This document shows, piece by piece, positions 35,947 to 43,610 of a DNA stretch of 64,000 nt. Position numbers and translations under genes: made by a program. This DNA comes from Rivularia sp. T60_A2020_040 (GTDB lineage: Bacteria; Cyanobacteriota; Cyanobacteriia; Cyanobacteriales; Nostocaceae). The stretch lies in the NCBI GenBank assembly GCA_015272215.1, contig JACYMD010000078.1:62001-126000 (forward strand), in the 5' to 3' direction. A model generated the notes under the pieces. It saw only the letters and a program-made list of their open reading frames with translations, did not search any database and was not told the DNA's origin. How positions within the stretch are numbered: the stretch's first letter is position 1; each line of letters opens with the position of its first letter.

Positions 35947-36278
35947 GGTGTATTGTTCTTCTCTATTTCGTTGCTTTCCAAGGTGGGATTATCCCGTGCT
36001 AGCTTCATCACCCCAACCAACATTAGGGCTTGAATTGAAAAGCCGATGACAATCGCTGTTAAGATTACCGCTTGGGGAACTGGATCGGCATAATCACGGT
36101 TTTGGACATCTGAAAAAATCGGTGTAAATGAACCATCAAGTGATGCGATCGCCACATAATAAGCAATCACTCCTGTACTCATCACATCCATCGCTACTAT
36201 TTTCATCACCAGGTTTTTTTTAAAGATGATGCCCAAAAATCCGCATATAATTGTTGCGAGTACAGATGCTTCTAACAC
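35943..36278 (-). CDS. mrpC: Mrp antiporter subunit MrpC (NuoK-like)
   Basis: A 111-residue protein with three helices and NRDYADPVPQAVILTAIVIG, the DPxPQALVLTAIVI-type motif of MnhC/NuoK. It is the first gene of the operon, which runs C-D-E-F-G-A'-B and is probably a Na+/H+ antiporter for salt, alkali and pH stress. A 1.37-kb gene-free region lies upstream. Confidence 0.88.
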   Translation of the reverse strand: MLEASVLATIICGFLGIIFKKNLVMKIVAMDVMSTGVIAYYVAIASLDGSFTPIFSDVQNRDYADPVPQAVILTAIVIGFSIQALMLVGVMKLARDNPTLESNEIEKNNTP

Positions 36279-37648
36279 AATAATTGCTTTTTAGCTAAAG
36301 TTTAGTTATAATCATTTCCTGGTCAGTGCATTGACTTGACTCTATACAAGTTTTGTATATCTCGGATAATTAAAGATATACGAATAACTTTGATTCAACA
36401 CACATAAAATCCAAGCACGAACAATACAAACAGCGTGCTTTAAAGCCTAGACTTTCGTTACAGAGAAAAATTCAAATTTCTAACTGCTTTCAATAATTTT
36501 CAGTTTCCTAATTTCTAGAAATTAAGAGGAAAAAATGCCTTTAGACAGGTGTTTTCCATTGGCATCGATAGAATTCGCCTTTGATTATTAACATATGGAT
36601 TGTTTTTGATACTTTCCCCCCGTCTTAAGAATTGATTAATTTCTTATATCTACAATAAATGGTATCGGGTGTTGAAAGCAAGAAATTCATCTGGAGATAG
36701 AGACGCGATCCTGTTGCCGTTGTCTCTCCCCATGATTGTAATCAAGCTACTGCTAACGATAATTCGGTGAAATACTTTATTTGAGCGGTTGGATTTGAAA
36801 GCTTCAGGTAATAAGCAACCGGGAGCGATTACCGCGCCAGAGGTGCTGGCGATCGCAATTATATTGGGTATTCAAAAGTTACTTGAGCAGATTGATTATC
36901 AAACTTATGCTTCTCCTTCAGGAAGATGGATATTTTCATCTGACAAAGAATCTTCAACGCAATTCATAAGCAAACTTATATCTAATTCATAAAATAAACA
37001 AAATTCAATAAAACTTCTGTATACATAATTTGTAATATTTAGTTTACAAAAATTTGCACTTCCGAATAGCTAGAAAAGATTCCTATTTACGAACGAGATT
37101 ACAGACCATTTGGGTGTAATATGGTTTTTTATTATCTGTAGAGCCGTATGACCAAAAATTAAAAAATTAAGTTAATAGCTTGATAATATCTAGCAAATAA
37201 GCAAAAAAACGTATTACAAGCTTTATATTACGAGGACATAAGCAATTAATTTAGTAAAGATTTGTAAAAAATGTTAGTAAAAAGAATACACAAAGTTGTA
37301 ATCAAACTACTAAGATTGACAAATATACTAGATAATGCTGGGTTGAAATATATTGCATTTTATGAATGTGTATTTTGATGATTTTGATCTAAAAATCACA
37401 GGAATTCCTTTTGATTACTCCCTTCCCGGCAGAAGATTACCGATAAAAAAAACCCTTCTAGACGCAGAGAGCGCAGAGGAAAGAGGTAAAAAGAGATGAA
37501 CCGCAGGAGGGTGAAAGGTAATCTGAGAGCGGTTCGGGGGAGTAATCAAATTCGCTCTGTTGTCAGATTCAGTTTACGAGACACTTTGTTGCTCCATCAG
37601 GTAGTTTACAGATATGAAAAATAAGTTAGTCAAACAAATTAAAATACT
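36279..37648. other. 1.37-kb gene-poor region upstream of the mrp operon
   Basis: The only protein-like frame, 36789-36992 (67 codons, TTG start, containing APEVLAIAIILGIQKLLEQ), has no ribosome site. It might be a small protein or the remnant of one, so I do not call it. A 141-base palindromic element lies at 37410-37550. The rest is AT-rich and may carry the mrp promoter near its left end. Confidence 0.4.
37410..37550. repeat. 141-base palindromic element with 13-bp terminal inverted repeats
   Basis: TTTGATTACTCCC (37410-37422) and GGGAGTAATCAAA (37538-37550) are exact inverted repeats. Inside them AGATTACC (37434-37441) pairs with GGTAATCT (37517-37524). The middle holds the CGCAGAG motif also found at 19057 and 22935. 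The form is that of a small non-autonomous (MITE-like) element; no target-site duplication is obvious. Confidence 0.65.
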
Positions 37649-38425
37649 TCATCTTTGTATTAGGATATATACCGCAACAGCAATTACAAAATAACCAAAA
37701 CTTTTTTCTAATAACTTAGGCTTAATAAACTCGGTTAAATACGCACCAAAGATAGTACCTAAACTAGCAGCTATGGTAAAAATTATCATGATGTTGACAT
37801 CTAAAGGTACTTGACCAAAATAACCAGCAAATCCAGCCAAAGATTTAAAAGTAATAATTAATAATGATGTTCCGACAGCTTCTTTCATTGGTGTTTTACC
37901 CAATAAAACTAATGCAGGAATAATCATAAATCCACCACCAACACCAACAAAACCAGTAACTATTCCCACTACCAATCCTTCTGCTGGTATGAGAAAAAAG
38001 CGATACTTATCGTGATGTTTTTCATCTAATTTATGCTGTTGTTTAACTTCAGATGTCCGACTACTTTTACGAATCATAAAAAAAGCCGCTACTAACATCA
38101 TTACAGCAAAACAAATTAGCTGAATTGTAGAATTAATTATGGGTAGTGAAGCAATTCTCGCGCCCAAATATGCTCCTAACATTGCAGCAGGAGAAAAAAG
38201 CAAAGCGGTTTTGAAATTGACATTACCTTTTAGCCAATGAGGAATAACACCAATAAGACTAACTGCACCAACAATAACTAATGTCATTGCTACCGCTGAT
38301 TTTGTTTCTACTCCCATGACGTACTTAAGAATTGGTAAAGCTAAAATAGAACCACCTCCACCAATTAATCCTAAAGTAATACCAATACAAACCGCCAAAA
38401 TTGTACCAAGTACTAGTTTAATCAT
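37649..38425 (-). CDS. TauE/SafE-family sulfite/sulfur-anion exporter
   Basis: The protein has 258 residues with about eight membrane helices in two repeats. GLIGGGGSILALPILKYVMG and GFVGVGGGFMIIPALVLLGK are the paired glycine-rich motifs of the family. A basic loop (SSRTSEVKQQHKLDEKHHDK) joins the halves. It lies with a rhodanese and an ETHE1-like dioxygenase, so export of sulfite made by persulfide oxidation is the likely role. It is the last gene of the sulfane-sulfur set, 170 bases after the rhodanese gene with a dispersed repeat between. Confidence 0.85.
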   Translation of the reverse strand: MIKLVLGTILAVCIGITLGLIGGGGSILALPILKYVMGVETKSAVAMTLVIVGAVSLIGVIPHWLKGNVNFKTALLFSPAAMLGAYLGARIASLPIINSTIQLICFAVMMLVAAFFMIRKSSRTSEVKQQHKLDEKHHDKYRFFLIPAEGLVVGIVTGFVGVGGGFMIIPALVLLGKTPMKEAVGTSLLIITFKSLAGFAGYFGQVPLDVNIMIIFTIAASLGTIFGAYLTEFIKPKLLEKSFGYFVIAVAVYILIQR

Positions 38426-38457
38426 CTTTTTAATTGATTGTATTTGCTGGAATCAAA

Positions 38458-38545
38458 CTGGCGCTTTATTACCGCAGCTACACAAACGAAACCCGTCTCC
38501 ACGGGTTTAAATAAGTCCACCTTACGGTAGACTTTGCGGCATTTA
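38458..38545. repeat. Dispersed palindromic element, copy C
   Basis: CTGGCGCTTTATTACCGCAG, then CTACACAAACGAAACCCG with a hairpin AACCCGTCTCCACGGGTT, then AAGTCCACCTTACGGTAGAC. It shares its building blocks with the copies at 24564, 25327 and 40559 but its sequence has drifted. It lies between tauE and the rhodanese gene. Confidence 0.65.
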
Positions 38546-38595
38546 GTAGCGATAATAAAACGCCGATTACTGACTTCTTATTTATTCGATAAAAA

Positions 38596-39144
38596 CTACT
38601 TTTTATTCCAGGGCATCTGTGCTAATAACATACCCAAAGCACAGGTATTAGTAACACCAGCAAATACTAATCCTGAGCCAACAAATCCACTCAAAATTAA
38701 AAACCAAGGTGATATAAATGCACCAAGTAAAGTACCTATTACCACCAAGGAGCCGGCAACTATTTGTACCTGACGCATGATACTAATCGGTGCATTTTTA
38801 CTTGTTTCAACCGGATATCCGGCTTGTTTCCAAGCATTTAATCCACCTTCTAAATGAGTGACTTGCTCAAAACCTGCTGCAAATAATTTTTGTGCTGCTT
38901 GTGCTGAACGTCTACCGCTTTGACAGTGCAAAATTAACTTTTTCCCTTGTTCTAATCGTATTTTTTCTGGTTCAAAAGTAGAAAGTGATAATCTTCTTGC
39001 ACCCGGAATTCTTTCTCCTGCATATTCAGCAGCTTCTCTGACATCAATTAAAAGAATTGTCCCCTCTTCTAAGCATTCTTTAAGAGTTTTAGCATCAATA
39101 ACTTGTAGTTCACCGTCAACTTTTTCCTGATTAATTCCTGTCAT
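38596..39144 (-). CDS. Rhodanese domain protein with DUF2892 membrane tail
   Basis: The protein has 182 residues. Residues 12-112 are a rhodanese domain with ILLIDVREAAEYAGERIPGA and the active-site loop HCQSGRRSA, whose Cys carries the persulfide. Residues 120-180 are a DUF2892-type double membrane segment (VQIVAGSLVVIGTLLGAFIS, VFAGVTNTCALGMLLAQMPW). This fusion is typical of membrane-bound sulfurtransferases in sulfide-detoxifying operons. It lies between the dioxygenase and the exporter genes, all on the minus strand. Confidence 0.9.
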   Translation of the reverse strand: MTGINQEKVDGELQVIDAKTLKECLEEGTILLIDVREAAEYAGERIPGARRLSLSTFEPEKIRLEQGKKLILHCQSGRRSAQAAQKLFAAGFEQVTHLEGGLNAWKQAGYPVETSKNAPISIMRQVQIVAGSLVVIGTLLGAFISPWFLILSGFVGSGLVFAGVTNTCALGMLLAQMPWNKK

Positions 39145-39178
39145 TTTTTAATTCCTTTAATTATCTTTTGATATATTT

Positions 39179-39877
39179 TTATACAGATGTGTCTAAGTTG
39201 CCGCAGCGCTCGTTTGCCGGGAGAGCTTCCATAATTTTTTGTGGCATGGGAAGCTTTAAATTACTCATAAATTCAATAAATTCGTCCCGATTCTTATTAC
39301 TAAATCGTGGATTGAGTCTTCTTTCTTCTCCAATAGTTGATACCGTATGTCCTCGATAATCATGGGCTGGATAAACTAATGTTTCCGGGGGTAAATTAAA
39401 CAGTTTCCCGACTACAGAATCGTATAAAATCCCAGAATCTCCACTTTGAAAATCTGTCCGTCCACAACCACGAATCAACAAAGCATCTCCCGTCAACAAA
39501 TGAGTACCATTAACCAGATAAGCCATGTGACTATCTGTATGACCTGGTGTTGCGATCGCTCTTATTTCTATTTCTCCTAAAAGCAATACTTCTTGATCTT
39601 GTATATACTTATCAGCACATTCTGCATCAGCATTTTCCGGCACAACACCTAAGCAACCAGTGTCTTCTCGAAGTTTGCTTGTAGCAGTCACATGATCAGC
39701 GTGGATATGAGTCTCCAAACTGTAACGCAGATTTAACCCCAAGTCTTTGAGTAGTGCTAAGTCACGACTTAGTTGCTCTAATACTGGATCTACTAAAACC
39801 GCTTCTTGGGTAGCTGTATCGGCAATTAGATAAGTATATGTACTTGATTCTCTATCAAACAGTTGGCGAAATAGCAT
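39179..39877 (-). CDS. ETHE1-like persulfide dioxygenase (MBL fold)
   Basis: About 232 residues from the ATG at 39877; a TTG at 39883 is an alternative. Metal ligands are ETHIHADHVTA, PGHTDSHMAYL, LTGDALLIRGCGRTDFQSGD and YPAHDYRGHT. The GRTDFQ.GD and PAHDY stretches distinguish ETHE1-type persulfide dioxygenases from glyoxalase II. The enzyme oxidises glutathione persulfide to sulfite. It is the first gene of the set and is divergent from the ArsR-family gene. Confidence 0.9.
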   Translation of the reverse strand: MLFRQLFDRESSTYTYLIADTATQEAVLVDPVLEQLSRDLALLKDLGLNLRYSLETHIHADHVTATSKLREDTGCLGVVPENADAECADKYIQDQEVLLLGEIEIRAIATPGHTDSHMAYLVNGTHLLTGDALLIRGCGRTDFQSGDSGILYDSVVGKLFNLPPETLVYPAHDYRGHTVSTIGEERRLNPRFSNKNRDEFIEFMSNLKLPMPQKIMEALPANERCGNLDTSV

Positions 39878-39975
39878 AATCAAAGCCTAAATTGAAAAAT
39901 AATCTCCTTATATAATCATATTACCACTTAGTTATATATTTTGGGCAAGTATGCTATCGGACATAATCTAGAAAT

Positions 39976-39987
39976 AGTAGTACTACT
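39976..39987. promoter_or_regulatory. Candidate operator between the dioxygenase and ArsR genes
   Basis: AGTAGTACTACT is a perfect 12-base palindrome. It is flanked by a wider inverted pair, ATATTACCA (39918-39926) and TGGTAATAT (39991-39999). Both lie in the 160-base divergent promoter region, where an ArsR/BigR-type repressor would act on both transcripts. Which is the real operator is unknown. Confidence 0.45.
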
Positions 39988-40038
39988 GTATGGTAATATA
40001 GTAAATAGGTTGAAAGTTAAAAATTTCTATAAATTGTT

Positions 40039-40455
40039 ATGCTTAAAGATACTTTAAACAAAAATGATAAATCACAAAAAGAACTGACGCAGCTTGAAGA
40101 GTGTGGGGTAAAAAAGTTGTCTCCCGCAGCGATTGCTTTAATGGCTGAATTCTTTAAAGTTTTATCAGAACCGAGTAGACTGCAAATTCTTTGTACGTTA
40201 AAATCAGGGTCTAAAAATGTATCTCAAATTATTGAGGATACAGCTTTAGGACAAGCTAATGTATCTAAGCATCTGAAAGTTTTGACACAAGCAAGTATAG
40301 TTGCTCGCACTCAACAAGGAATAAATGTTTTTTATGAAATTAGTAATCCGTTTATTTTTGAATTATGTGACTTAGTATGCGATTCTATTTTCTTACAAAT
40401 TGAGCAACAAAATAAAAATTTAGAGCATTTAAAAAATATTAAGAGTTCTTTTTAG
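40039..40455 (+). CDS. ArsR-family repressor, probable persulfide sensor (BigR/SqrR-like)
   Basis: A 138-residue winged-helix protein: MAEFFKVLSEPSRLQILCTL, then LGQANVSKHLKVLTQASIVA, then GINVFYEIS. Metal-binding CXC motifs of ArsR/SmtB sensors are absent. Cys52 in LQILCTL and Cys110/Cys114 in FELCDLVCDSI occupy the positions of the two cysteines of BigR and SqrR (first on the helix ILC, second on the last helix), which form a polysulfide bridge. Divergence from an ETHE1-rhodanese-TauE set supports persulfide sensing. A further Cys23 lies in the N-terminal extension. Confidence 0.8.
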   Translation: MLKDTLNKNDKSQKELTQLEECGVKKLSPAAIALMAEFFKVLSEPSRLQILCTLKSGSKNVSQIIEDTALGQANVSKHLKVLTQASIVARTQQGINVFYEISNPFIFELCDLVCDSIFLQIEQQNKNLEHLKNIKSSF

Positions 40456-40558
40456 AAATTTATTTTAATATTTTAATTTTTTAAAGTATTAAAAATATAG
40501 TTTAGAGAATTTTTAGATGAAATTGTTAGGGGGAGAGAAATCGAGCTTCTCTTATTTA

Positions 40559-40667
40559 TCCGGCGCTTTGTTACCGCTACTACACAAACGAAGTCCATCT
40601 GCGTGGACTAGTAATTTAGAACCCGCACAGGCGGGTTTTGTTTGTGTAGCTGCGACTTATAGTCGCC
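40559..40667. repeat. Dispersed palindromic element, copy D (most complete)
   Basis: CCGGCGCTTTGTTACCGC, then ACACAAACGAAGTCCATC with the hairpin AGTCCATCTGCGTGGACT, then AACCCGCACAGGCGGGTT, then TTGTTTGTGTAGCTGCGA and TTATAGTCGCC. The outer parts (GGCGc...CTACACAAAC / GTTTGTGTAG...GTCGCC) are inverted repeats with two hairpins inside. Confidence 0.75.
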
Positions 40668-40749
40668 AGGTAAAGTCTAATTTAGACTTTCAAAACATCC
40701 TCTTATACTGTATATAAAAGAAGCTGATAAGCAAATTTTTCTATTACTT

Positions 40750-41019
40750 TTAAAAAGGCTTAATAGAATTAAAATCAATTTCTTCATTTATTAAAACTTC
40801 ACTAAGAGTATTTTTATATTCAATTTCCTGTTCTAAGCTTGGAAAATTAACTATTGCATTTTCTTCGTTATTTATAATATAATCAAGCATTTTATCAACG
40901 GATGAAAAATTATTTAATATCTCATCATCATTATGGTGTAATTGCTTTAAAGCATCATTCGTAATTTTGTTTGCAATTAGTAAAAGTTGATAAATAGTAA
41001 ATTGAGGCATTGTTTGCAC
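40750..41019 (-). CDS. Small hypothetical protein, 86-89 residues
   Basis: An acidic, Asn-rich protein: MPQFTIYQLLLIANKITNDA, then LHHNDDEILNNFSSVDKMLD, then ENAIVNFPSLEQEIEYKNTL. The start is GTG at 41019 or more likely ATG at 41010. No family is recognised. High Asn and Ile fit its AT-rich DNA. It might be an accessory gene; confidence is limited. Confidence 0.45.
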   Translation of the reverse strand: MQTMPQFTIYQLLLIANKITNDALKQLHHNDDEILNNFSSVDKMLDYIINNEENAIVNFPSLEQEIEYKNTLSEVLINEEIDFNSIKPF

Positions 41020-41290
41020 CGTTGAAAAATATTGAAGAGGTTAATAATATTTTTGAATCCGGAGTCTGTCACTACCGCTAACTAGGACAGGCTATGTTGT
41101 TGCAGGTAAATAAATTGCAAATGTAAATATTAAATTTATCCTTAGATAGATAAATATTCAGTTTTGCTTATTCCATTAGGGAGAGAACTTTTTTTGCTAA
41201 AAAGAATAGATTTACTTAAAGAACACTAAATGGAAATTTATCATTTTTTTTAACCTTTGACATTTAACCTTAAACCTTAAACCTTTTATT

Positions 41291-41833
41291 ATGGAAACTC
41301 AAGACAGAAGAACATCTCCCTACCCCAATATTCCTAACGTTTTAGAAACAGACGATAGAGAATTTCGAGATGCTGGTGTACCTAGTACAGTATCTGTTGT
41401 AGGACATCCCATTCATCCAATTCTCGTGCAATTTCCCATTGCTTTTTTAGTTGGTGCATTGTTAGCAGATATTGTTTTTTGGTTCACTAATGATATATTT
41501 TGGGCAAGAGCATCTTTTTATTTAATTGCAGGTGGTTTTTTGATGGGTATTCTAGCAGGTATAACTGGAATGCTTGACTTTTTGAGAATCGGAAGAACAC
41601 GTATACGTACCGCTGGTTGGGCGCATATGGTTTTGAATATTTCAGCTTTATTGTTAACCTTAATTAACTTAGTATTGCGGTGGAATTCTCCAGTAGCAGC
41701 CGTATTACCTTGGGGGTTAGTAATTTCGCTTGTTGTCGCTACACTTCTCGGTGTTTCCGGTTGGTATGGAGGGGAATTAGTTTATCGACATAAGATTTCT
41801 GTAATTGGTAATGGCAATCCAGAACAGCTTTAA
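41291..41833 (+). CDS. DUF2231 family membrane protein
   Basis: The protein has 180 residues. After a soluble N-terminus (METQDRRTSPYPNIPNVLET) there are four membrane helices, with VVGHPIHPILVQFPIAFLVG at the start of the first. The HPIHP and following hydrophobic segment define DUF2231. Function unknown; some homologues are thought to be redox or haem-associated membrane proteins. Confidence 0.85.
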   Translation: METQDRRTSPYPNIPNVLETDDREFRDAGVPSTVSVVGHPIHPILVQFPIAFLVGALLADIVFWFTNDIFWARASFYLIAGGFLMGILAGITGMLDFLRIGRTRIRTAGWAHMVLNISALLLTLINLVLRWNSPVAAVLPWGLVISLVVATLLGVSGWYGGELVYRHKISVIGNGNPEQL

Positions 41834-41872
41834 TCACGGATTAAAAAGGATTACACTGATTACACGGATTTA

Positions 41873-41909
41873 ATTACCAATTCCCAATTACCAATTCCCA
41901 ATTCCCAAT
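41873..41909. repeat. STRR tandem repeat (ATTACCA/ATTCCCA)
   Basis: Five units of ATTACCA or ATTCCCA directly precede the DUF167 start codon, so the ribosome-binding region of that gene lies next to the repeat. Confidence 0.75.
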
Positions 41910-41913
41910 TCTG

Positions 41914-42141
41914 ATGCAGCAACGAGTGAAAGTTAAACCTAATTGTAAACAACAGAAAATTGTTGAAGAAGAAGACGGAAGTCTGACGATACATTTAAAA
42001 TCGCCTCCTGTGGATGGGAAGGCGAATCAAGAGTTAATTAAGGTGTTGTCAAAAAAGTTTGGCGTACCGAAATCTGATATTCAGATTAAATCTGGTGCTA
42101 CTTCACGACAAAAGTTGATTGAAATTGATATGGACGAATAA
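41914..42141 (+). CDS. DUF167 (YggU) family protein
   Basis: A 75-residue protein: [20 protein letters not shown], then [20 protein letters not shown], then [20 protein letters not shown]. The PPVDGKAN motif is diagnostic for YggU/DUF167. The family has no proven function. No Shine-Dalgarno sequence is seen, because a heptamer repeat sits in that place. Confidence 0.9.
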   Translation: MQQRVKVKPNCKQQKIVEEEDGSLTIHLKSPPVDGKANQELIKVLSKKFGVPKSDIQIKSGATSRQKLIEIDMDE

Positions 42142-42172
42142 ACCAATCCGCGTTGCCTCTTGCTTATGGTTG

Positions 42173-42248
42173 AGAAGTCGGGTTTTTAGAATAAGTATCT
42201 GTCACACGCTGACAAATTTGAGAAAAAGTTGATAAAAACCCCACTTCT
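42173..42248. repeat. Palindromic element with AGAAGTCGGGTTTTT arms
   Basis: AGAAGTCGGGTTTTT (42173-42187) and AAAAACCCCACTTCT (42234-42248) are inverted repeats with one mismatch. Between them lies ATAAGTATCTGTCA ... TGACA. A sister copy is at 47402-47463. Confidence 0.7.
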
Positions 42249-42343
42249 GACGATTGCAGAATGCTTTCCATTAAACTGAGATTAATATTATTGGCAGTTT
42301 AATCGTTAATGGCTGTAAAATTGCAACCAAAAGCAAGCAGGAA

Positions 42344-43087
42344 ATGTATGTTGTGCGTTTTATTTCCGTTTTACTGCTATTAGGTCAAGTGTGGTTGCGT
42401 TTATTGCAAGGGAAAACCTGTCATCGTAATGTTTTAGAGCATATGGTGAAAGTGGGGCCAGGTTCGATTTCTCCCGTGCTACTGGTAAGCTTTTTTGCAG
42501 GGATGATTTTTACGATTCAAACTGCAAGGGAATTAGTGCGGTTTGGTGCAGTGAATGCTGTTGGTGGTGCTTTTGCTTTGGCTTTCTGTCGGGAATTAGC
42601 TCCAATTTTAACTGCTAGTATAGTTGCTGGACAAGTAGGTTCGGCTTTTGCTGCAGAAATCGGTGCAATGATAGTCACCGAACAAGTTGATGCGCTTTAT
42701 ATGTTGAGAACTAATCCGATTGATTACTTGGTTCTTCCTCGGATTATTGCTTGTTGTTTAATATTACCAATACTAACTATTTTTTCTTTAGTTATCGGAA
42801 TTATTGGTGGTATTTTTGCCGCAGCACAGTTTTATCAGGTACTTCCAGAAATATTTCTAGAATCGGTGAGAGACTTTCTAGAACCATCAGATTTATTTAT
42901 TATCTTGCTCAAAGGTTTTATTTTTGGACTTTTAGTTGCTTTTATTGGTTGCAGTCATGGTTTAGCAACTTGTGGAGGTGCAAAGGAAGTAGGAGAATCA
43001 TCAACTAAGGCTGTTGTAAGCAGTTGGGTAATAATTTTTATTACAGATTTTTTCCTTTCCCTAATATTTTTTGAAAAGCCTATATAA
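42344..43087 (+). CDS. MlaE-family ABC transporter permease
   Basis: The protein has 247 residues with about five membrane helices. VGPGSISPVLLVSFFAGMIF, FCRELAPILTASIVAGQVGS and GAMIVTEQVDALYMLRTNPI are the MlaE/TGD1 motifs. Such permeases work with an ATPase (MlaF) and an MCE protein to move lipids between membranes. Neither partner gene is adjacent here; in cyanobacteria they are often separate. The ATG at 42344 gives a normal N-terminus. Confidence 0.9.
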   Translation: MYVVRFISVLLLLGQVWLRLLQGKTCHRNVLEHMVKVGPGSISPVLLVSFFAGMIFTIQTARELVRFGAVNAVGGAFALAFCRELAPILTASIVAGQVGSAFAAEIGAMIVTEQVDALYMLRTNPIDYLVLPRIIACCLILPILTIFSLVIGIIGGIFAAAQFYQVLPEIFLESVRDFLEPSDLFIILLKGFIFGLLVAFIGCSHGLATCGGAKEVGESSTKAVVSSWVIIFITDFFLSLIFFEKPI

Positions 43088-43610
43088 AAAATATTTATAA
43101 AAAAACATTAATTGTGAATAAATGTGTCAATAGTTGATTTTCACCAAAATTGGAGTAGCAAAAATCAGCGATCGCGATTAGTTTAAACTATTTCTTGACG
43201 ATGAAGAATTTGAACGTGAGGGAATTGTAGTTTAAGTGTCCACTGATACTGAGTAGGAGATTGCGATCGCGTTTGATCAAAGCTTGCAATAAACTAGGAA
43301 ATCAAAAGCAACCAAATGGCAAATAATCATAGATATAGTATGCCAGACTTAACAAAGACGATCGCGATCGCAAAAATCCAGATATCTTAATCAGATTACA
43401 AGCAATGGAAGTGGAGATGTCTATTAAACTTAAAGACCAACTTTTTACAGAGGAATCCGTAGATAGTTTGTATTCTCAGATTTGAGAATTTCAAGAGTCG
43501 AACAAGGATAGCATACAATAAAAACTCTATTCATGCTAAATCTTCTAATTACTAACCTGCTTGACTGCGGCTACACTTTCTAACTCCGGTGGTACTAATT
43601 CCTAACTTTC
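43088..43610. other. Intergenic region rich in GCGATCGC, possible gene remnant
   Basis: Four HIP1-like octamers lie within 250 bases. Short stretches translate to protein-like strings (for example RLQAMEVEMSIKLKDQLFTE near 43403-43462) but stops break every frame. A decayed gene is possible; nothing firm can be said. Confidence 0.35.

Noticed and set aside
36789-36992. 67-codon frame with APEVLAIAIILGIQ
   Set aside because: TTG start without ribosome site; partly protein-like, so a remnant is possible, but support is too weak to call a gene.
37442-37500. Purine-rich CGCAGAG stretch as possible CRISPR-like or regulatory array
   Set aside because: Only partial copies with no regular spacing; better seen as dispersed repeat pieces.
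43140-43480. Cluster of GCGATCGC octamers as a special control region
   Set aside because: HIP1 octamers are abundant across cyanobacterial genomes; local clustering alone is weak evidence.
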